The notes: generated from the letters alone by a model not told the origin. Positions 51,813 to 61,995 are shown, counted from the stretch's first letter. The stretch is DNA of 64,000 bases from an uncultured Ruminococcus sp. (GCF_946415235.1 NZ_CAMKRR010000002.1:59661-123660), one strand, 5' to 3'. A program made the numbers and translations.

Positions 51813-54800
51813 TTGACAAGAAGCAGATCAGCAGCTATGCGAAACAGAATATACTCTTTCGTATCAGCAGCGATAATAGCTCTGAATTCAATACCGTTTG
51901 TGAATTTTACAGCTGCAAATGCTGCAAAAAGCGCATCAAACAGCGATTCGGTATTCTTTCCTGCTGTTGCAGACGGCAGTAATGAATCAGCAAAGCTTTA
52001 TCACGATGATTCGCTTGTAGATAACGGAGACGGAACATTTACCTTTACATCAAAGATCACTTCCGCTTATTCCTACTCGGATTACAGTGAAAGCCGACTT
52101 AAAAGTAAAGACGGAGAATATAAACTGGATAAGGAAGGAAAATACCTTATAGAGGTCTGGGGCGGCGACGGCGGCGACGGTTCAAGATCACTCTTAACAG
52201 GAAGAAACGGCGTCGGCGGAAAAGGCGGCTTTGTTTACGGAATCCTTGACGTAAGCGAAGAAAATGAACTCCTTGGAAAGAAGCTCGTTTACGAAATCGG
52301 AAGTAAGGGCGAAAGCAGTACCTTCCAGTTGGACGGCGGCGGTACAGGCGGTGTCGGCGGCGGCGCAGGAACGATCACGTTTATCTCCATAGGCGCAGGC
52401 GGCGGATACTCGGCAGTATATCTGATTGATTCAGATCCTGACCCTGAGAAAGATGAAAAACTTGATCCTGCCGATCTGAAACCTAACCTCAGAGATGATC
52501 CTGAAAAAGTTTTGATGATAGCAGGCGGAGGCGGCGGCGGTGCCGCAGGAGGAAACGGTATCCATTTCTATGAGCTTTTCCTGAAAGCCAAAGGTGACGG
52601 CGGCGACGGCGGCTCAAACAAAAGTGCTATACAGGCGACTCCTGCTATAGGCGTATTCAATACAGGTAAATATTATTCGGGCGCAGACGGTACAAGTGCG
52701 GGCGGTAATACAAGGTACGTCGGACATGGCGGAACTGACAAACCCGGCGAGGCTACCCGCGACGCTCTTAATATCATAAAGGGAGATAATCCTAACGACT
52801 GGCAGAGACTTTACATTGAAGACGGTGACCGCGGCGCAGGAAGCGCAGGAAACCTCAGAGGTGCAGGCGGCGGCGCAGGCTTCGCAGGCGGAAGCGGCGG
52901 CTTGCAGAATGCTATGATCGATGCTAACAACGTCGGCGGCGGAGGCGGCGGTTCGTCGTACACGGCTGTAATGGCAAATTTCACACCGCATGCTACGCTG
53001 ACCTCTGCACAGGAACCATTCTTCGTTAAGCAAGAAGACAATATCTATGCAGATGTAGGCGGCGCGGTAGTTATAAGATACCTCCCCGAAAATGCTGATT
53101 ACGACTATCTTAACGATGTTAAGATAAGCGGTACGGTATCCTCTTATTTTGATATAGTATCCGCAACCTGTACGGATAAAGGCGGAGGTGCCATTACTGT
53201 AAATCAGTCAGGTACGGGTAACAGAAAAATAGACTTCACAGGTTCAATTGCTCCTGTAAGCTCAGGCATTACAAAGGGACAGGCGGACGACTCCATGACG
53301 CTGAAGCTTGTACTGAGACCGAAAACGAACTTCATGGGCGGAAATAAGGTCCCGATATTTGCAGATGACGGAGAGTTCACCTGTAAAACAATGGTAGACC
53401 GTTTTTATGAGAATAATGATATAAATTCAACGACTGATAAGCAGCGTTCATTTGCATATGCTGAAAACGTAAGGTTTGTAAATATCCCGTTCAAGTATAA
53501 AGCAGGGGCAAAGTCGAAGACCATTAGCAAGGATACGCCATATGACGAAAGCGATATTATAGACAGCACAGTGACCAACACATTAGATGCAAACTTTGCC
53601 AACTCAGTATCGTCTCAGTATGTTGCCGAAGTCGACGAAACAAATAAGATAACAGATTTTACAGTTGCTGATTACAATACCAAGGGTCTGCATAAATTTG
53701 ATGTTGTTGTGGAGGTAGTCCCGAAATATGACGGCGCTGACTATGTGGGAACGGCTAATCCAAATCCTACATACATCAGAGCGCATTCTGTTATCGAGAT
53801 AATCGAAGGTGAGAAACTCGACGGCTTTACCGTTAAGGCGAGCAAGTCACTTGATTATACTTCATCGACAGACACCTACGATTTTACTGTTGATTTTGAC
53901 GTTGAAAGTCAGAGCAGCCTCAATAAATCATTCAGTATCAATCAGGCTATCCCGAGTGTAAAGGTTCTTGACCTTTCTTTGAATAATTCAAATTCTATGA
54001 ATACGCCTGATATTAACAGCTCTTATGTAACGGAGATTTCAAAAGGCTCAAATACTTATCAGGCAACGCTTGCCCCCGGTATCTATTATGTTGAAGCATG
54101 GGGCGGCGACGGCGGAAGTGGTTCTCCAACTCCGTCAGGCAGTACTACTACAAGAACCAAACAGCAAGGTGGATATGGTGGAAAAGGTGGTTATATCAGC
54201 GGGTATGTAGTTGTGAATGCAAATACTACCAAAAGTATTGATATAACATTAGGTACTAAAGGTAATGATAGTAGTAATAGAAGTGGTGGAAAAGGTGGAA
54301 AAGCAACTTATGTGTGGATAGATCAAAGTAGTCTTGAACCTGCAAATGCAGACCTTATTGCAGGTGGTGGCGGCGGTGGTACTGGTTATATGAGATATGC
54401 AACGCTCGCTGATCAAAATGATCATATGGGCTATTCAGGAAATGACGGCTACAGAATAAACGGAAAATCATCTTATCGTGGCGTGCCTGCTGATAATTCA
54501 GGTTATGGCACTCCTAAAACATCCGGATATTTCAATGATAACGTATATGATGGAGAAAATGGTAAGGATATATCATCGTCAAATCATCGTCTTTCTGAAT
54601 ATGATAATGATAATATCGGGAATAATTTTGCTAAAGGAGGATTTAGTAAAATTGGTGATGGTGTTTCATCAGGATTAACTACCGATATTTCAAATAGATT
54701 ATTTATTAAAAAATCAGGGGATAATGATATTTCACTTTCAGATCTTACAGATGATACTACATCTGTTAATCTTGGATTATATGAGTATGTGTATAACTAT

Positions 54801-57800
54801 AACCAACTTAGAGGTTTTTATGTCAGTCAATGGAGTGAAGGTGGTACTGATGATGATGATGATAGTTTCCAACGTATATCATATTACACAGGAACAACCA
54901 AAACATCAGCTGAATTAAAATCTCAGAAAGCAGGCGCAGTAAGAATAACAAGACTCGGCGTTTACGGCGGTCATGATTACGACAATATAGCAACTACCAC
55001 TCTTACCGATACAACTGATACTCTTGATGATGTTGTTGATCAGATAAAAAATGATTATACGGATGAATATGATCGTCGATTTACAGTTACGAGTAATTTC
55101 TCGCAATACTTTGACCTTGTAACAAATAATGGAACTTTAGACGCTGAAACAGGAAGGTATACAGGAACTTATCAATATTCCTTAACAAATGCTGATGTCT
55201 ATAAGGTTTCTAACGACAGTTCAACTGATAATACTACTTTTGCAGGCTATAGTGTGGTTACAGATAATTATAGCTATGGTTTAAAAGGAAGCGGTTCGGT
55301 AACCTTCAAGCTCCAACCCAAATCCAACCTTGTCGGCGGTAATGATATACCGCTATTGGCGGTCAAAACACTCGCTGAGATTAATGATTATACGGGCGGC
55401 AATGATGCATATATGGCTGAGACCGAGAATACAGAAGTAAATATTTACCATACGGGTACAACTTCTGAAACTACAGATGATGACAGGCTGTATCTGAAGC
55501 GAAATGACGCAACAGACTGGGCAAATGTGGCTATTGATGAAAGTGTCCTGACGGTAACAGCTCCCGAAAATCCGATAATCATTGATTGCGGAGACACTAA
55601 TGAACCTGATCTCAGCAGCGCAGTTACGTTTGCTGGCAAGAACGATAATTCAAATATTTATACCTTTGTTGATACTGAAAGTGATACAGCTCCGAGCGGA
55701 GCAGTCACCGAGGATTGCAAACGCACAGTGATCGGTACTATAAAACCGAAAGCTGAGGCGACAAAAGCTGTGAAGATACCTTCTGTAGAAGCTGTCAGCA
55801 AGCCCGCTGAGGCAGATATAAAGGTAAGGTATTCGGTTACGAAGGAGCTGACAAATGGCGTAGAGCAGCAAGGGTCGGTACAGTATATCAGCGGTGAAGC
55901 TGGTCCGACTGATATTACTGCTGATGAAAATGAGGCAATTCTTGCCGCGACAGAGGATAAGCTCACTCTTAGTAAGATTCAAGACGCTTATGTGCTCAGG
56001 CTTGAGGCAGACAGTGATCATGAGCTGCCAGATGCAACAGATGTTAAGGTTTACTACGGAAGCGATCCCGAGGATAAAGCGGAAGCAGATGTGACAAAGA
56101 GCGGCGGCGTTATAACAGTAACCATACCGCGCAGTTCTTTCACAAACAACATCACCATAAATGCTGCGGGTGCTGCTAAAAAGGAATATCACGTTCATTA
56201 CTACTATGAGTACTACGATCCTGAAACTCCGAACATGATACAGACAGCACATTTTGAGGATCCAACAGTTTATTATGTTTCGGATAATGTTACTAATCTG
56301 ACAGATGGTTTAACTCCTACGGATTATCCTCCGTGGGGCGGATATGCAAACTACTACTGGGAGTGGCCAGACGAAGTTACAAGCAGCGGCACTCACACGA
56401 TAGTTGACGGCGATATCTATGTAATAGGTAAGTTCGTGAAGAAAAATATCCCGCTGACAATCACATATCAGTACGAGAACGGAAGTCCAGCAGCTCCAAC
56501 GTATTCCGCACCAATGGAAGGATACAAGACAACAGTATACAATGAAGCGGAAGATAGATACTACTTCTATCTCGCAGCTGGTGACGCCTACAGCGTAAGA
56601 TCACCTGATGTAGCTGGCTATGTTCCCGATAAGGCAGTCGTAGCAGGTATAGCTCCCGAAAACGGTCCTATCGAGGTAACTGTTACTTATTCTTCTAACA
56701 CAGATCCAGATGGCACCGAAGTTATAGTGAACTATGTAAAATGTGACGGTGATGGTATTCCCATTTTGCAAAGTGATACGCAGCGAGAGACTTATACAGG
56801 TGTTAAAGACGGAGAAGGAAATTTCGATCTTGAAAGATCGGGAAATAATGTAGTGAATAATAAGGTAACAGAGCTTTTTAGCAATGGTCAGATAATCAGA
56901 AGGACCAAACTCGACAATAACAAGGAAATTGATGTCGACTCTGTAAGCGGCAAGCTTGAAGAAGGCGAAAAGGCTGAATTCTATGTTTATTGCAGAGAAA
57001 GACCGACTATGGTAAAGGTCAATTTCAATAAGATTGCTCCGGGGGAGAGTCAACCTGATCCGTCCAATATTACGATCGGAATGACGAGCAGAAAAGTAAG
57101 TCCCGGCAAAGAATACGGCTACGATCCCGAACAAAACAAATATGTCGGACTCCCGAGAGCTGAATGCAGTGTAAGCGGTGAAGGCGAAAATGATTGGATC
57201 GAAAGTGGCTGGAGATTTGTCGGCTGGTGTGATTCGGCAGGCAATCCCGTAGATGAAACAACGATAGTTCCGAGCGGTGATGGTCCGATCGACTTGTATG
57301 CACACTGGCAGCCGTTAAAGGTAACTATCACAATTGAGTACAAGTATGCATTGAATATTTCCGATACAGAAAAACAAGGTAAAAAAGTTGCTGAAATAGG
57401 AACTGAGGGAACTAAAACTATCACCAAAGCATATGGTATGGTCTATAAAGTCACTTCACCACCATTAGATAACTACACACCTGATCCTGATGCTGTAAAA
57501 GGTGAGGCTTTGACGAGCAGGACGGAAACAGTTTACTACAAGGATGAAGGCGAAAACTCTGTAAAGAAAATAACGATCAATGTATACAGCAAATCCTTTG
57601 AAGATGCTGAGGGCAACCCCAAAAACAACGCACCAAAGCTCACAGGCGGAGAATTTGCACTGTATAACCAAAGCAATGAGCGTGTCGGAGCATTAAAGCT
57701 TAACGAAGAAGGTACTCTGACATGGAGCAATGTCGAAGCTAATATTCAGGACGGTGTCACATATACAGTAAGGTGTGAGACTCCGCCGACAGGATATGGC

Positions 57801-58007
57801 TGTAAAGAAGAAACGGTCATAATAAGTTCGGGGTCAGACGAAGCTGTAAAAAACATCTTCCTTGACAGATCCCCGTTCCAGCTGCCTATGGCAGGCGGCA
57901 AACCGCTTACGGGATACACTGTATGCGGCATATCAACAATGTTACTTGCTGCTTTACTGTTGTTCTTATATGTCAGCAGTAAATCAGAAGAAAATGAAGA
58001 TGAATAA
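51813..58007 (+). CDS. giant pilus tip/adhesin with two glycine-rich modules and a C-terminal sorting signal
   Basis: 2064 aa. Signal peptide ~1-40. A two-domain module (Gly-rich domain with WGGDGG and AGGGGGG, then a beta domain with SSYFDIV and LRPKTN) occurs twice, at ~105-560 and ~755-1240. Around 1450-1640 are MucBP-like repeats, at ~1735-1830 an InlB/Flg_new-type repeat ending DLYAHWQP, and at ~1910-2010 a Cna_B/SpaA-like domain. The sorting signal LPMAGG (~2022), membrane helix and acidic tail end the protein. TTG start with GAGGTGAT upstream. Followed by backbone pilin and sortase, so it is the probable tip adhesin. Confidence 0.85.
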   Translation: MTRSRSAAMRNRIYSFVSAAIIALNSIPFVNFTAANAAKSASNSDSVFFPAVADGSNESAKLYHDDSLVDNGDGTFTFTSKITSAYSYSDYSESRLKSKDGEYKLDKEGKYLIEVWGGDGGDGSRSLLTGRNGVGGKGGFVYGILDVSEENELLGKKLVYEIGSKGESSTFQLDGGGTGGVGGGAGTITFISIGAGGGYSAVYLIDSDPDPEKDEKLDPADLKPNLRDDPEKVLMIAGGGGGGAAGGNGIHFYELFLKAKGDGGDGGSNKSAIQATPAIGVFNTGKYYSGADGTSAGGNTRYVGHGGTDKPGEATRDALNIIKGDNPNDWQRLYIEDGDRGAGSAGNLRGAGGGAGFAGGSGGLQNAMIDANNVGGGGGGSSYTAVMANFTPHATLTSAQEPFFVKQEDNIYADVGGAVVIRYLPENADYDYLNDVKISGTVSSYFDIVSATCTDKGGGAITVNQSGTGNRKIDFTGSIAPVSSGITKGQADDSMTLKLVLRPKTNFMGGNKVPIFADDGEFTCKTMVDRFYENNDINSTTDKQRSFAYAENVRFVNIPFKYKAGAKSKTISKDTPYDESDIIDSTVTNTLDANFANSVSSQYVAEVDETNKITDFTVADYNTKGLHKFDVVVEVVPKYDGADYVGTANPNPTYIRAHSVIEIIEGEKLDGFTVKASKSLDYTSSTDTYDFTVDFDVESQSSLNKSFSINQAIPSVKVLDLSLNNSNSMNTPDINSSYVTEISKGSNTYQATLAPGIYYVEAWGGDGGSGSPTPSGSTTTRTKQQGGYGGKGGYISGYVVVNANTTKSIDITLGTKGNDSSNRSGGKGGKATYVWIDQSSLEPANADLIAGGGGGGTGYMRYATLADQNDHMGYSGNDGYRINGKSSYRGVPADNSGYGTPKTSGYFNDNVYDGENGKDISSSNHRLSEYDNDNIGNNFAKGGFSKIGDGVSSGLTTDISNRLFIKKSGDNDISLSDLTDDTTSVNLGLYEYVYNYNQLRGFYVSQWSEGGTDDDDDSFQRISYYTGTTKTSAELKSQKAGAVRITRLGVYGGHDYDNIATTTLTDTTDTLDDVVDQIKNDYTDEYDRRFTVTSNFSQYFDLVTNNGTLDAETGRYTGTYQYSLTNADVYKVSNDSSTDNTTFAGYSVVTDNYSYGLKGSGSVTFKLQPKSNLVGGNDIPLLAVKTLAEINDYTGGNDAYMAETENTEVNIYHTGTTSETTDDDRLYLKRNDATDWANVAIDESVLTVTAPENPIIIDCGDTNEPDLSSAVTFAGKNDNSNIYTFVDTESDTAPSGAVTEDCKRTVIGTIKPKAEATKAVKIPSVEAVSKPAEADIKVRYSVTKELTNGVEQQGSVQYISGEAGPTDITADENEAILAATEDKLTLSKIQDAYVLRLEADSDHELPDATDVKVYYGSDPEDKAEADVTKSGGVITVTIPRSSFTNNITINAAGAAKKEYHVHYYYEYYDPETPNMIQTAHFEDPTVYYVSDNVTNLTDGLTPTDYPPWGGYANYYWEWPDEVTSSGTHTIVDGDIYVIGKFVKKNIPLTITYQYENGSPAAPTYSAPMEGYKTTVYNEAEDRYYFYLAAGDAYSVRSPDVAGYVPDKAVVAGIAPENGPIEVTVTYSSNTDPDGTEVIVNYVKCDGDGIPILQSDTQRETYTGVKDGEGNFDLERSGNNVVNNKVTELFSNGQIIRRTKLDNNKEIDVDSVSGKLEEGEKAEFYVYCRERPTMVKVNFNKIAPGESQPDPSNITIGMTSRKVSPGKEYGYDPEQNKYVGLPRAECSVSGEGENDWIESGWRFVGWCDSAGNPVDETTIVPSGDGPIDLYAHWQPLKVTITIEYKYALNISDTEKQGKKVAEIGTEGTKTITKAYGMVYKVTSPPLDNYTPDPDAVKGEALTSRTETVYYKDEGENSVKKITINVYSKSFEDAEGNPKNNAPKLTGGEFALYNQSNERVGALKLNEEGTLTWSNVEANIQDGVTYTVRCETPPTGYGCKEETVIISSGSDEAVKNIFLDRSPFQLPMAGGKPLTGYTVCGISTMLLAALLLFLYVSSKSEENEDE

Positions 58008-58024
58008 ATTCAGGAGGTTGTATT

Positions 58025-59830
58025 ATGAAAAAAATGATCAAGAAGACGTCAGCTTTAGCTATCTCAGCGTTTATGCTGGCACAGTACATTCCGTTTTCGG
58101 CTATGGCAGCTACGGACAGCACACATTGTGATTTGACTATCCACCCATATCGAGTTAACGATACAACAAAAAGTGGATTGGCTTCACCTGATGATGACCC
58201 GACAGGAAAAACAGGTGATGCAACACGTGCTGGTGAGAATGGCACTGCGATCGCAGACGGTACTATGAATTTCAGTGTCATAAGAGTTAATGCTGACGGT
58301 TCTGCATATACAGGAGCAGTGGCTCAGACTATAGCTTCGGGAGGCACACTTGCAAGCTTAGAAGACGGATATTATAAGATAGACCCGCAGGATAGCACAA
58401 CAGATGTTAATTTTGCAGGCTCAGACGCATTTATAATTCAGATACCTGTAACTTCGGCAAGTGGTAATGTCAGAGACGTTCATATTTATCCTAAGCTGAC
58501 AGATAATGAAAACGGCACTGACGATCCGACAGGTTATGATCCGGCAGTGGATTTACATACCATTCAGCTTATCAAGACGTTAAGTGACGCCGATGATTCA
58601 ATGAGTGCTTCAAAAAAAGCTTCATTTGATGCTTTCTATCTTGATGCTGATCAAAAAACATGGGTAAATACAGGTCATACTTATACTACAGATGCAGACG
58701 GTAAGGTAACCATAGACGGTCTCCCGTATGGTACATATTATCTTGTTGAAACAGCAGCACCTGCGGGTTATATGATCGATAAGACACCTATAGAGTTTAC
58801 AATAGACGGTACTTCTGGAAATAACCAAGTAACAGTTGAAAACGAGAAGATACTCGGCGTTGATAAAGAGATAGCATATGATGCCGCCGGTAATACATAT
58901 AACTGGGTAATCAAGGGCGATATCCCCGATGACCCGTCCAAGCTCAGCGCATATGCGATAACTGATACATATTCTGCATCAGCACTTGAAAATGTTGCTG
59001 TTTCTTCTGTAAAGGTTGGCACTACTGATTTAGCTTTAACTGCGGATTATACAGTAACTACGGGAGGCGGAACATTAACTATCACTTTTACGCCTGCTGG
59101 TCTGCTAAAGCTTGATAAAAATGGAACTGTAACAACTGTTGACGTAACAGTATCCTCAACAATAGTTTCCGGTTATTCTTCTGCGTCTGTTTCAAACAGT
59201 GCAAGCATAGCATATACCTATGGCGCAACAAGCACAGGTCCTGTTATTTCGCCTACTCCTGCTCCTGAAAATTATCCTACAACTCCAGTAGACCCCGCTA
59301 CACCTACTGAAGACACTAAGGAAGTAACACTTGCAACACTTATCATATCCAACACAGGCAGCGGAGAGCTTGCAGGAGCAACATATAAGCTCGAAAAGGC
59401 AGATGGTACTGCAATATCTGATGCATTTAACACTTTAACAGATGATTCGACGCTTGCTGCTCCGAATAAGGATAAGGTTGTCGTTGCAAATCTTGCCCCC
59501 GGTGCTTATAAAATAACTCAGACAGGTATTGGTTCTGCTGCATCAGATCATCTTCTCAATGATACTCCAAGATTAATATATGTAGGTGATGATGGCAATA
59601 TTTATGAAAGTGATAAAACAACACCAATAGCAGATGGTGGAGTATCAAATCAGGTACAGTTTGTAAATACTGCAAAGGGTGCTTTCAACCTTCCTTTCAC
59701 AGGAACAACAGCAACTATCATCTTCACAATAACAGGTATTCTCCTCATGGCAGGCACAGGATTCCTTATCTTCATGATCCTCAAGAAGAGAGACGACGAT
59801 GAAGAAGACGAAGAGCAGGTTAATAACTGA
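58025..59830 (+). CDS. LPFTG backbone pilin (SpaA-like, Cna_B domains)
   Basis: 601 aa. Signal peptide 1-29. The pilin motif YPK has Lys157 as the likely inter-subunit isopeptide donor. The E box is YYLVETAAPAGY in the first Cna_B domain. A fimbrial isopeptide-type central domain and a second Cna_B domain follow, then LPFTG (~555), a membrane helix and a KKRDDDEEDEE tail. RBS AGGAGG lies 5 bases before the ATG and 18 bases after the tip gene. It forms the polymerised shaft. Confidence 0.92.
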   Translation: MKKMIKKTSALAISAFMLAQYIPFSAMAATDSTHCDLTIHPYRVNDTTKSGLASPDDDPTGKTGDATRAGENGTAIADGTMNFSVIRVNADGSAYTGAVAQTIASGGTLASLEDGYYKIDPQDSTTDVNFAGSDAFIIQIPVTSASGNVRDVHIYPKLTDNENGTDDPTGYDPAVDLHTIQLIKTLSDADDSMSASKKASFDAFYLDADQKTWVNTGHTYTTDADGKVTIDGLPYGTYYLVETAAPAGYMIDKTPIEFTIDGTSGNNQVTVENEKILGVDKEIAYDAAGNTYNWVIKGDIPDDPSKLSAYAITDTYSASALENVAVSSVKVGTTDLALTADYTVTTGGGTLTITFTPAGLLKLDKNGTVTTVDVTVSSTIVSGYSSASVSNSASIAYTYGATSTGPVISPTPAPENYPTTPVDPATPTEDTKEVTLATLIISNTGSGELAGATYKLEKADGTAISDAFNTLTDDSTLAAPNKDKVVVANLAPGAYKITQTGIGSAASDHLLNDTPRLIYVGDDGNIYESDKTTPIADGGVSNQVQFVNTAKGAFNLPFTGTTATIIFTITGILLMAGTGFLIFMILKKRDDDEEDEEQVNN

Positions 59831-59843
59831 TGTGAGAGATCAT

Positions 59844-59874
59844 AAAAGCATTCTCACCCTCTCTGATGCTTTTT
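59844..59874 (+). terminator. hairpin after the pilin gene
   Basis: AAAAGCAT / ATGCTTTT with a 14-base loop and short T run; weak. Confidence 0.45.
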
Positions 59875-59899
59875 AGATACCTCCAAGGTTTATTTAACG

Positions 59900-59930
59900 G
59901 AAAGTGCCGCTTTTGGTAAGCGGCACTTTT
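59900..59930 (+). terminator. intra-operon terminator before the sortase gene
   Basis: AAAGTGCCGC / GCGGCACTTT stem with T4; the sortase RBS AGGAG begins 4 bases later. Confidence 0.7.
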
Positions 59931-59950
59931 CATTAGGAGTGATCTCAACA

Positions 59951-60781
59951 TTGAAAAATGACAAAAACTCAAAAAAGAAAAAAAGACGGATACTTTTACT
60001 GCTTCTGCTTCTTATCTTTCTTGTAGGTCTCGGATTTTTCATATATCCCATTGCAAGCAAAATGGTGATAAATAAAAAGGCGCGTGACAACGTCGATATC
60101 TTCGAGGAAGAAAGAGACAAGATCATAGAAGAGGCTATCAATGACGGCAAGCTGCCGTCTGACACAAAAATGCCTGTTGATGACAACGGCAAGCCTGCGC
60201 CCTACAAGATAGTTATGTCAGATGCCGAGCCGAAGTCCGATCAGCCCTACCTCGATAAGCTGTATCAGTATATGCTGAGCAGGAACAAAGAGCTTTTTGA
60301 GACAGGTCAGAAGTCATTCAACAGCTCTTCGTCGTATATGTATCCCGAGATAGATCTCAAGGACTACGGTATAAGCTCAAAGAGCATCGGAACTCTTGAG
60401 ATAGGCAAGCTTGACCTTAGGCTTTCCATATTTCTCGGCGCGAATGACGATAATATGATGGCAGGCTGCGGACATCTTACAAATACCTCCTACCCTATCG
60501 GCGGAACCAATAACAACTGCGTTATAGCGGTGCACCGCGGACTTGGCGGTTCGGACTTCCTTCGCTATGTGGAGAAGCTCGAAGCGGGGGATATCGTACG
60601 CATAGAGAATTTCTGGTATACGCTGGAATACAAGGTGACTCAGGTAAGGATAATCGCCCCCGATGATGTCAAGCCGATACTCATTCAGGACGGCAAGGAT
60701 ATGCTCACGCTTTATACCTGTCACCCATACGGCGTAAACAGTCAGAGATATCTTGTTTACTGCGAGAGGATAACAAAGTAA
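59951..60781 (+). CDS. srtC: class C pilin-polymerising sortase
   Basis: 276 aa. A Lys-rich N-terminus, then membrane helix ~17-38, then the sortase domain with His in AVHRGLGG, Cys in TLYTCHPYG and Arg in NSQRYLVY. The TLYTC box and pilin neighbours indicate class C. Start TTG 59951 gives the best spacing from AGGAG; a GTG at 59939 overlaps that RBS. A second hydrophobic C-terminal helix, common in class C, is not seen. Confidence 0.9.
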   Translation: MKNDKNSKKKKRRILLLLLLLIFLVGLGFFIYPIASKMVINKKARDNVDIFEEERDKIIEEAINDGKLPSDTKMPVDDNGKPAPYKIVMSDAEPKSDQPYLDKLYQYMLSRNKELFETGQKSFNSSSSYMYPEIDLKDYGISSKSIGTLEIGKLDLRLSIFLGANDDNMMAGCGHLTNTSYPIGGTNNNCVIAVHRGLGGSDFLRYVEKLEAGDIVRIENFWYTLEYKVTQVRIIAPDDVKPILIQDGKDMLTLYTCHPYGVNSQRYLVYCERITK

Positions 60782-60786
60782 AGTAC

Positions 60787-60825
60787 GCATAAAAAACAGG
60801 AGCATATGCTTCTGTTTTTTTATGC
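60787..60825 (+). terminator. terminator of the pilus operon
   Basis: GCATAAAAAACAG / CTGTTTTTTTATGC stem with inner AGCAT/ATGCT pairing and a T7 run, 5 bases after the sortase stop. Confidence 0.9.
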
Positions 60826-60826
60826 C

Positions 60827-61000
60827 GTATCGCAAAGCTGCTGCAGGCGTAATATATCATCGGCTGTAATATTCGGAAGATTCAATTTCGGCATCAATGT
60901 TTATGAAAACGGATATGTTTTTACAAATCTTGTCGAGTGCGGAGCAGAATCCTTCATATACCCCGAAAAAGCACAGGAGCTTATTGAATACTATTCATGA
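60827..61000 (+). pseudogene. possible gene remnant
   Basis: An open frame ending at 61000 reads ...VIFGRFNFGINVYENGYVF and NLVECGAESFIYPEKAQELIEYYS, which looks protein-like. It has no RBS or start of its own after the pilus terminator. I cannot name the family. Confidence 0.3.
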
Positions 61001-61012
61001 CCTCTGAACAGC

Positions 61013-61039
61013 AAAAAAGCAGACACCTTAAGTGTCTGC
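61013..61039 (-). terminator. minus-strand terminator
   Basis: GCAGACAC / GTGTCTGC stem with six T's on the minus strand. Confidence 0.75.
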
Positions 61040-61104
61040 GCTAATATAGCAGTATAATTCAAACTACTATATTATGACCAAAACAGCGAGCTATGAAACA
61101 GAAT

Positions 61105-61140
61105 AGGCAGATACTTCAAATGAGGTATCTGCCTTTTTTC
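61105..61140 (+). terminator. plus-strand terminator
   Basis: AGGCAGATAC / GTATCTGCCT stem and T6 run, downstream of the remnant at 60827-61000. Confidence 0.8.
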
Positions 61141-61165
61141 TATGAATTAACCATTTGCTTCAGTA

Positions 61166-61354
61166 TTATCTATCAGTATTGAATCTGGAGAACCAATCTA
61201 TATGCTTACCACCACCGAACACAGCAGCAGTTACTTTGGATTTTTCGGTAATTGTCGCTGTATTTCCGTGAACATCTATCTGCAAATCCTCAGTCTGAGC
61301 GGAATAGTAGTTCAGAGTACCGTCCATGATACACGGATATAGGCTTTCAGACAA
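61166..61354 (-). pseudogene. C-terminal remnant of an NTF2-like (SnoaL/DUF4440-type) protein
   Basis: 62 codons with DVHGNTATITEKSKVTAAVF and GGGKH, the end of small NTF2-fold proteins that are normally ~120-130 aa. The N-terminal half is missing and no RBS is evident, so it is probably a truncated gene. Confidence 0.5.
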
Positions 61355-61365
61355 GAACGAATAAG

Positions 61366-61401
61366 CAAAACAAGCGGTCAGCCGAGAGTGGTTGACCGCT
61401 T
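61366..61401 (-). terminator. terminator after the DUF2798 gene
   Basis: AAGCGGTCA / TGACCGCTT stem with TTGTTTTG tail on the minus strand. Confidence 0.75.
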
Positions 61402-61416
61402 TGCTGTTATAATATT

Positions 61417-61995
61417 TTATGCAGAAGCCTTTCTTGCTTCAGCAGTTTCATTATTGCCGATTTTGCTCATAGCAAACTTGAACACCGTTCTGATAAGCGG
61501 CTGAATAAAGAAAAGCTGAGAGAAGAACGCAAACGGGAAATTGAAGCAGACAAGCTTTATCCAGTTTGCAAGGAGAGTGAAGATATTGAAACCTGCATAG
61601 TATGGATAGTAAAGGACAGCCGCGAGGAAACTCATGGACGGACACATGATACCGACTGTTGCACAGATGATAGCTGTCTCAAAGAGTACGGGATGTGTTT
61701 CTCTCGGATCAAATACCTTGCAGGCGAGTTTGAATGACATCGGGCTGCCTACTGTGATCTCAAGGGTGTAGGCAAGTATAAACTCAATAATGACAACTGC
61801 CCATATCGGCAAATTTCTTCCGAGCATATAAACACCGCCCATAGCGTTGACTGCTCCGAGTACGCTGTCTGCTCCGGTAACGTTCATAAGCGTCGAACCG
61901 TTTACAACATACAAGCTGTAGAATACATAGGCGTGGACGGTAACGATAACGGTCATCAGCGCAAACATCATTCTCTGTAATTGTGTTCTTGGCAT
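61417..61995 (-). CDS. DUF2798 membrane protein
   Basis: 192 aa with four hydrophobic segments. It opens MPRTQLQRMMFALMTVIVTV, and two repeats of the DUF2798 type are recognisable (MMFALMTV..., LFETAIICATVGIMCPSMSF). Function unknown. ATG 61995 has AGGAGGA 8 bases upstream; further upstream the frame lies in a structured leader. Confidence 0.82.
   Translation of the reverse strand: MPRTQLQRMMFALMTVIVTVHAYVFYSLYVVNGSTLMNVTGADSVLGAVNAMGGVYMLGRNLPIWAVVIIEFILAYTLEITVGSPMSFKLACKVFDPRETHPVLFETAIICATVGIMCPSMSFLAAVLYYPYYAGFNIFTLLANWIKLVCFNFPFAFFSQLFFIQPLIRTVFKFAMSKIGNNETAEARKASA

Noticed and set aside
55650..56252. 200-codon minus-strand open frame inside the tip gene
   Set aside because: No RBS or recognisable domain and lies opposite a well-supported coding region.
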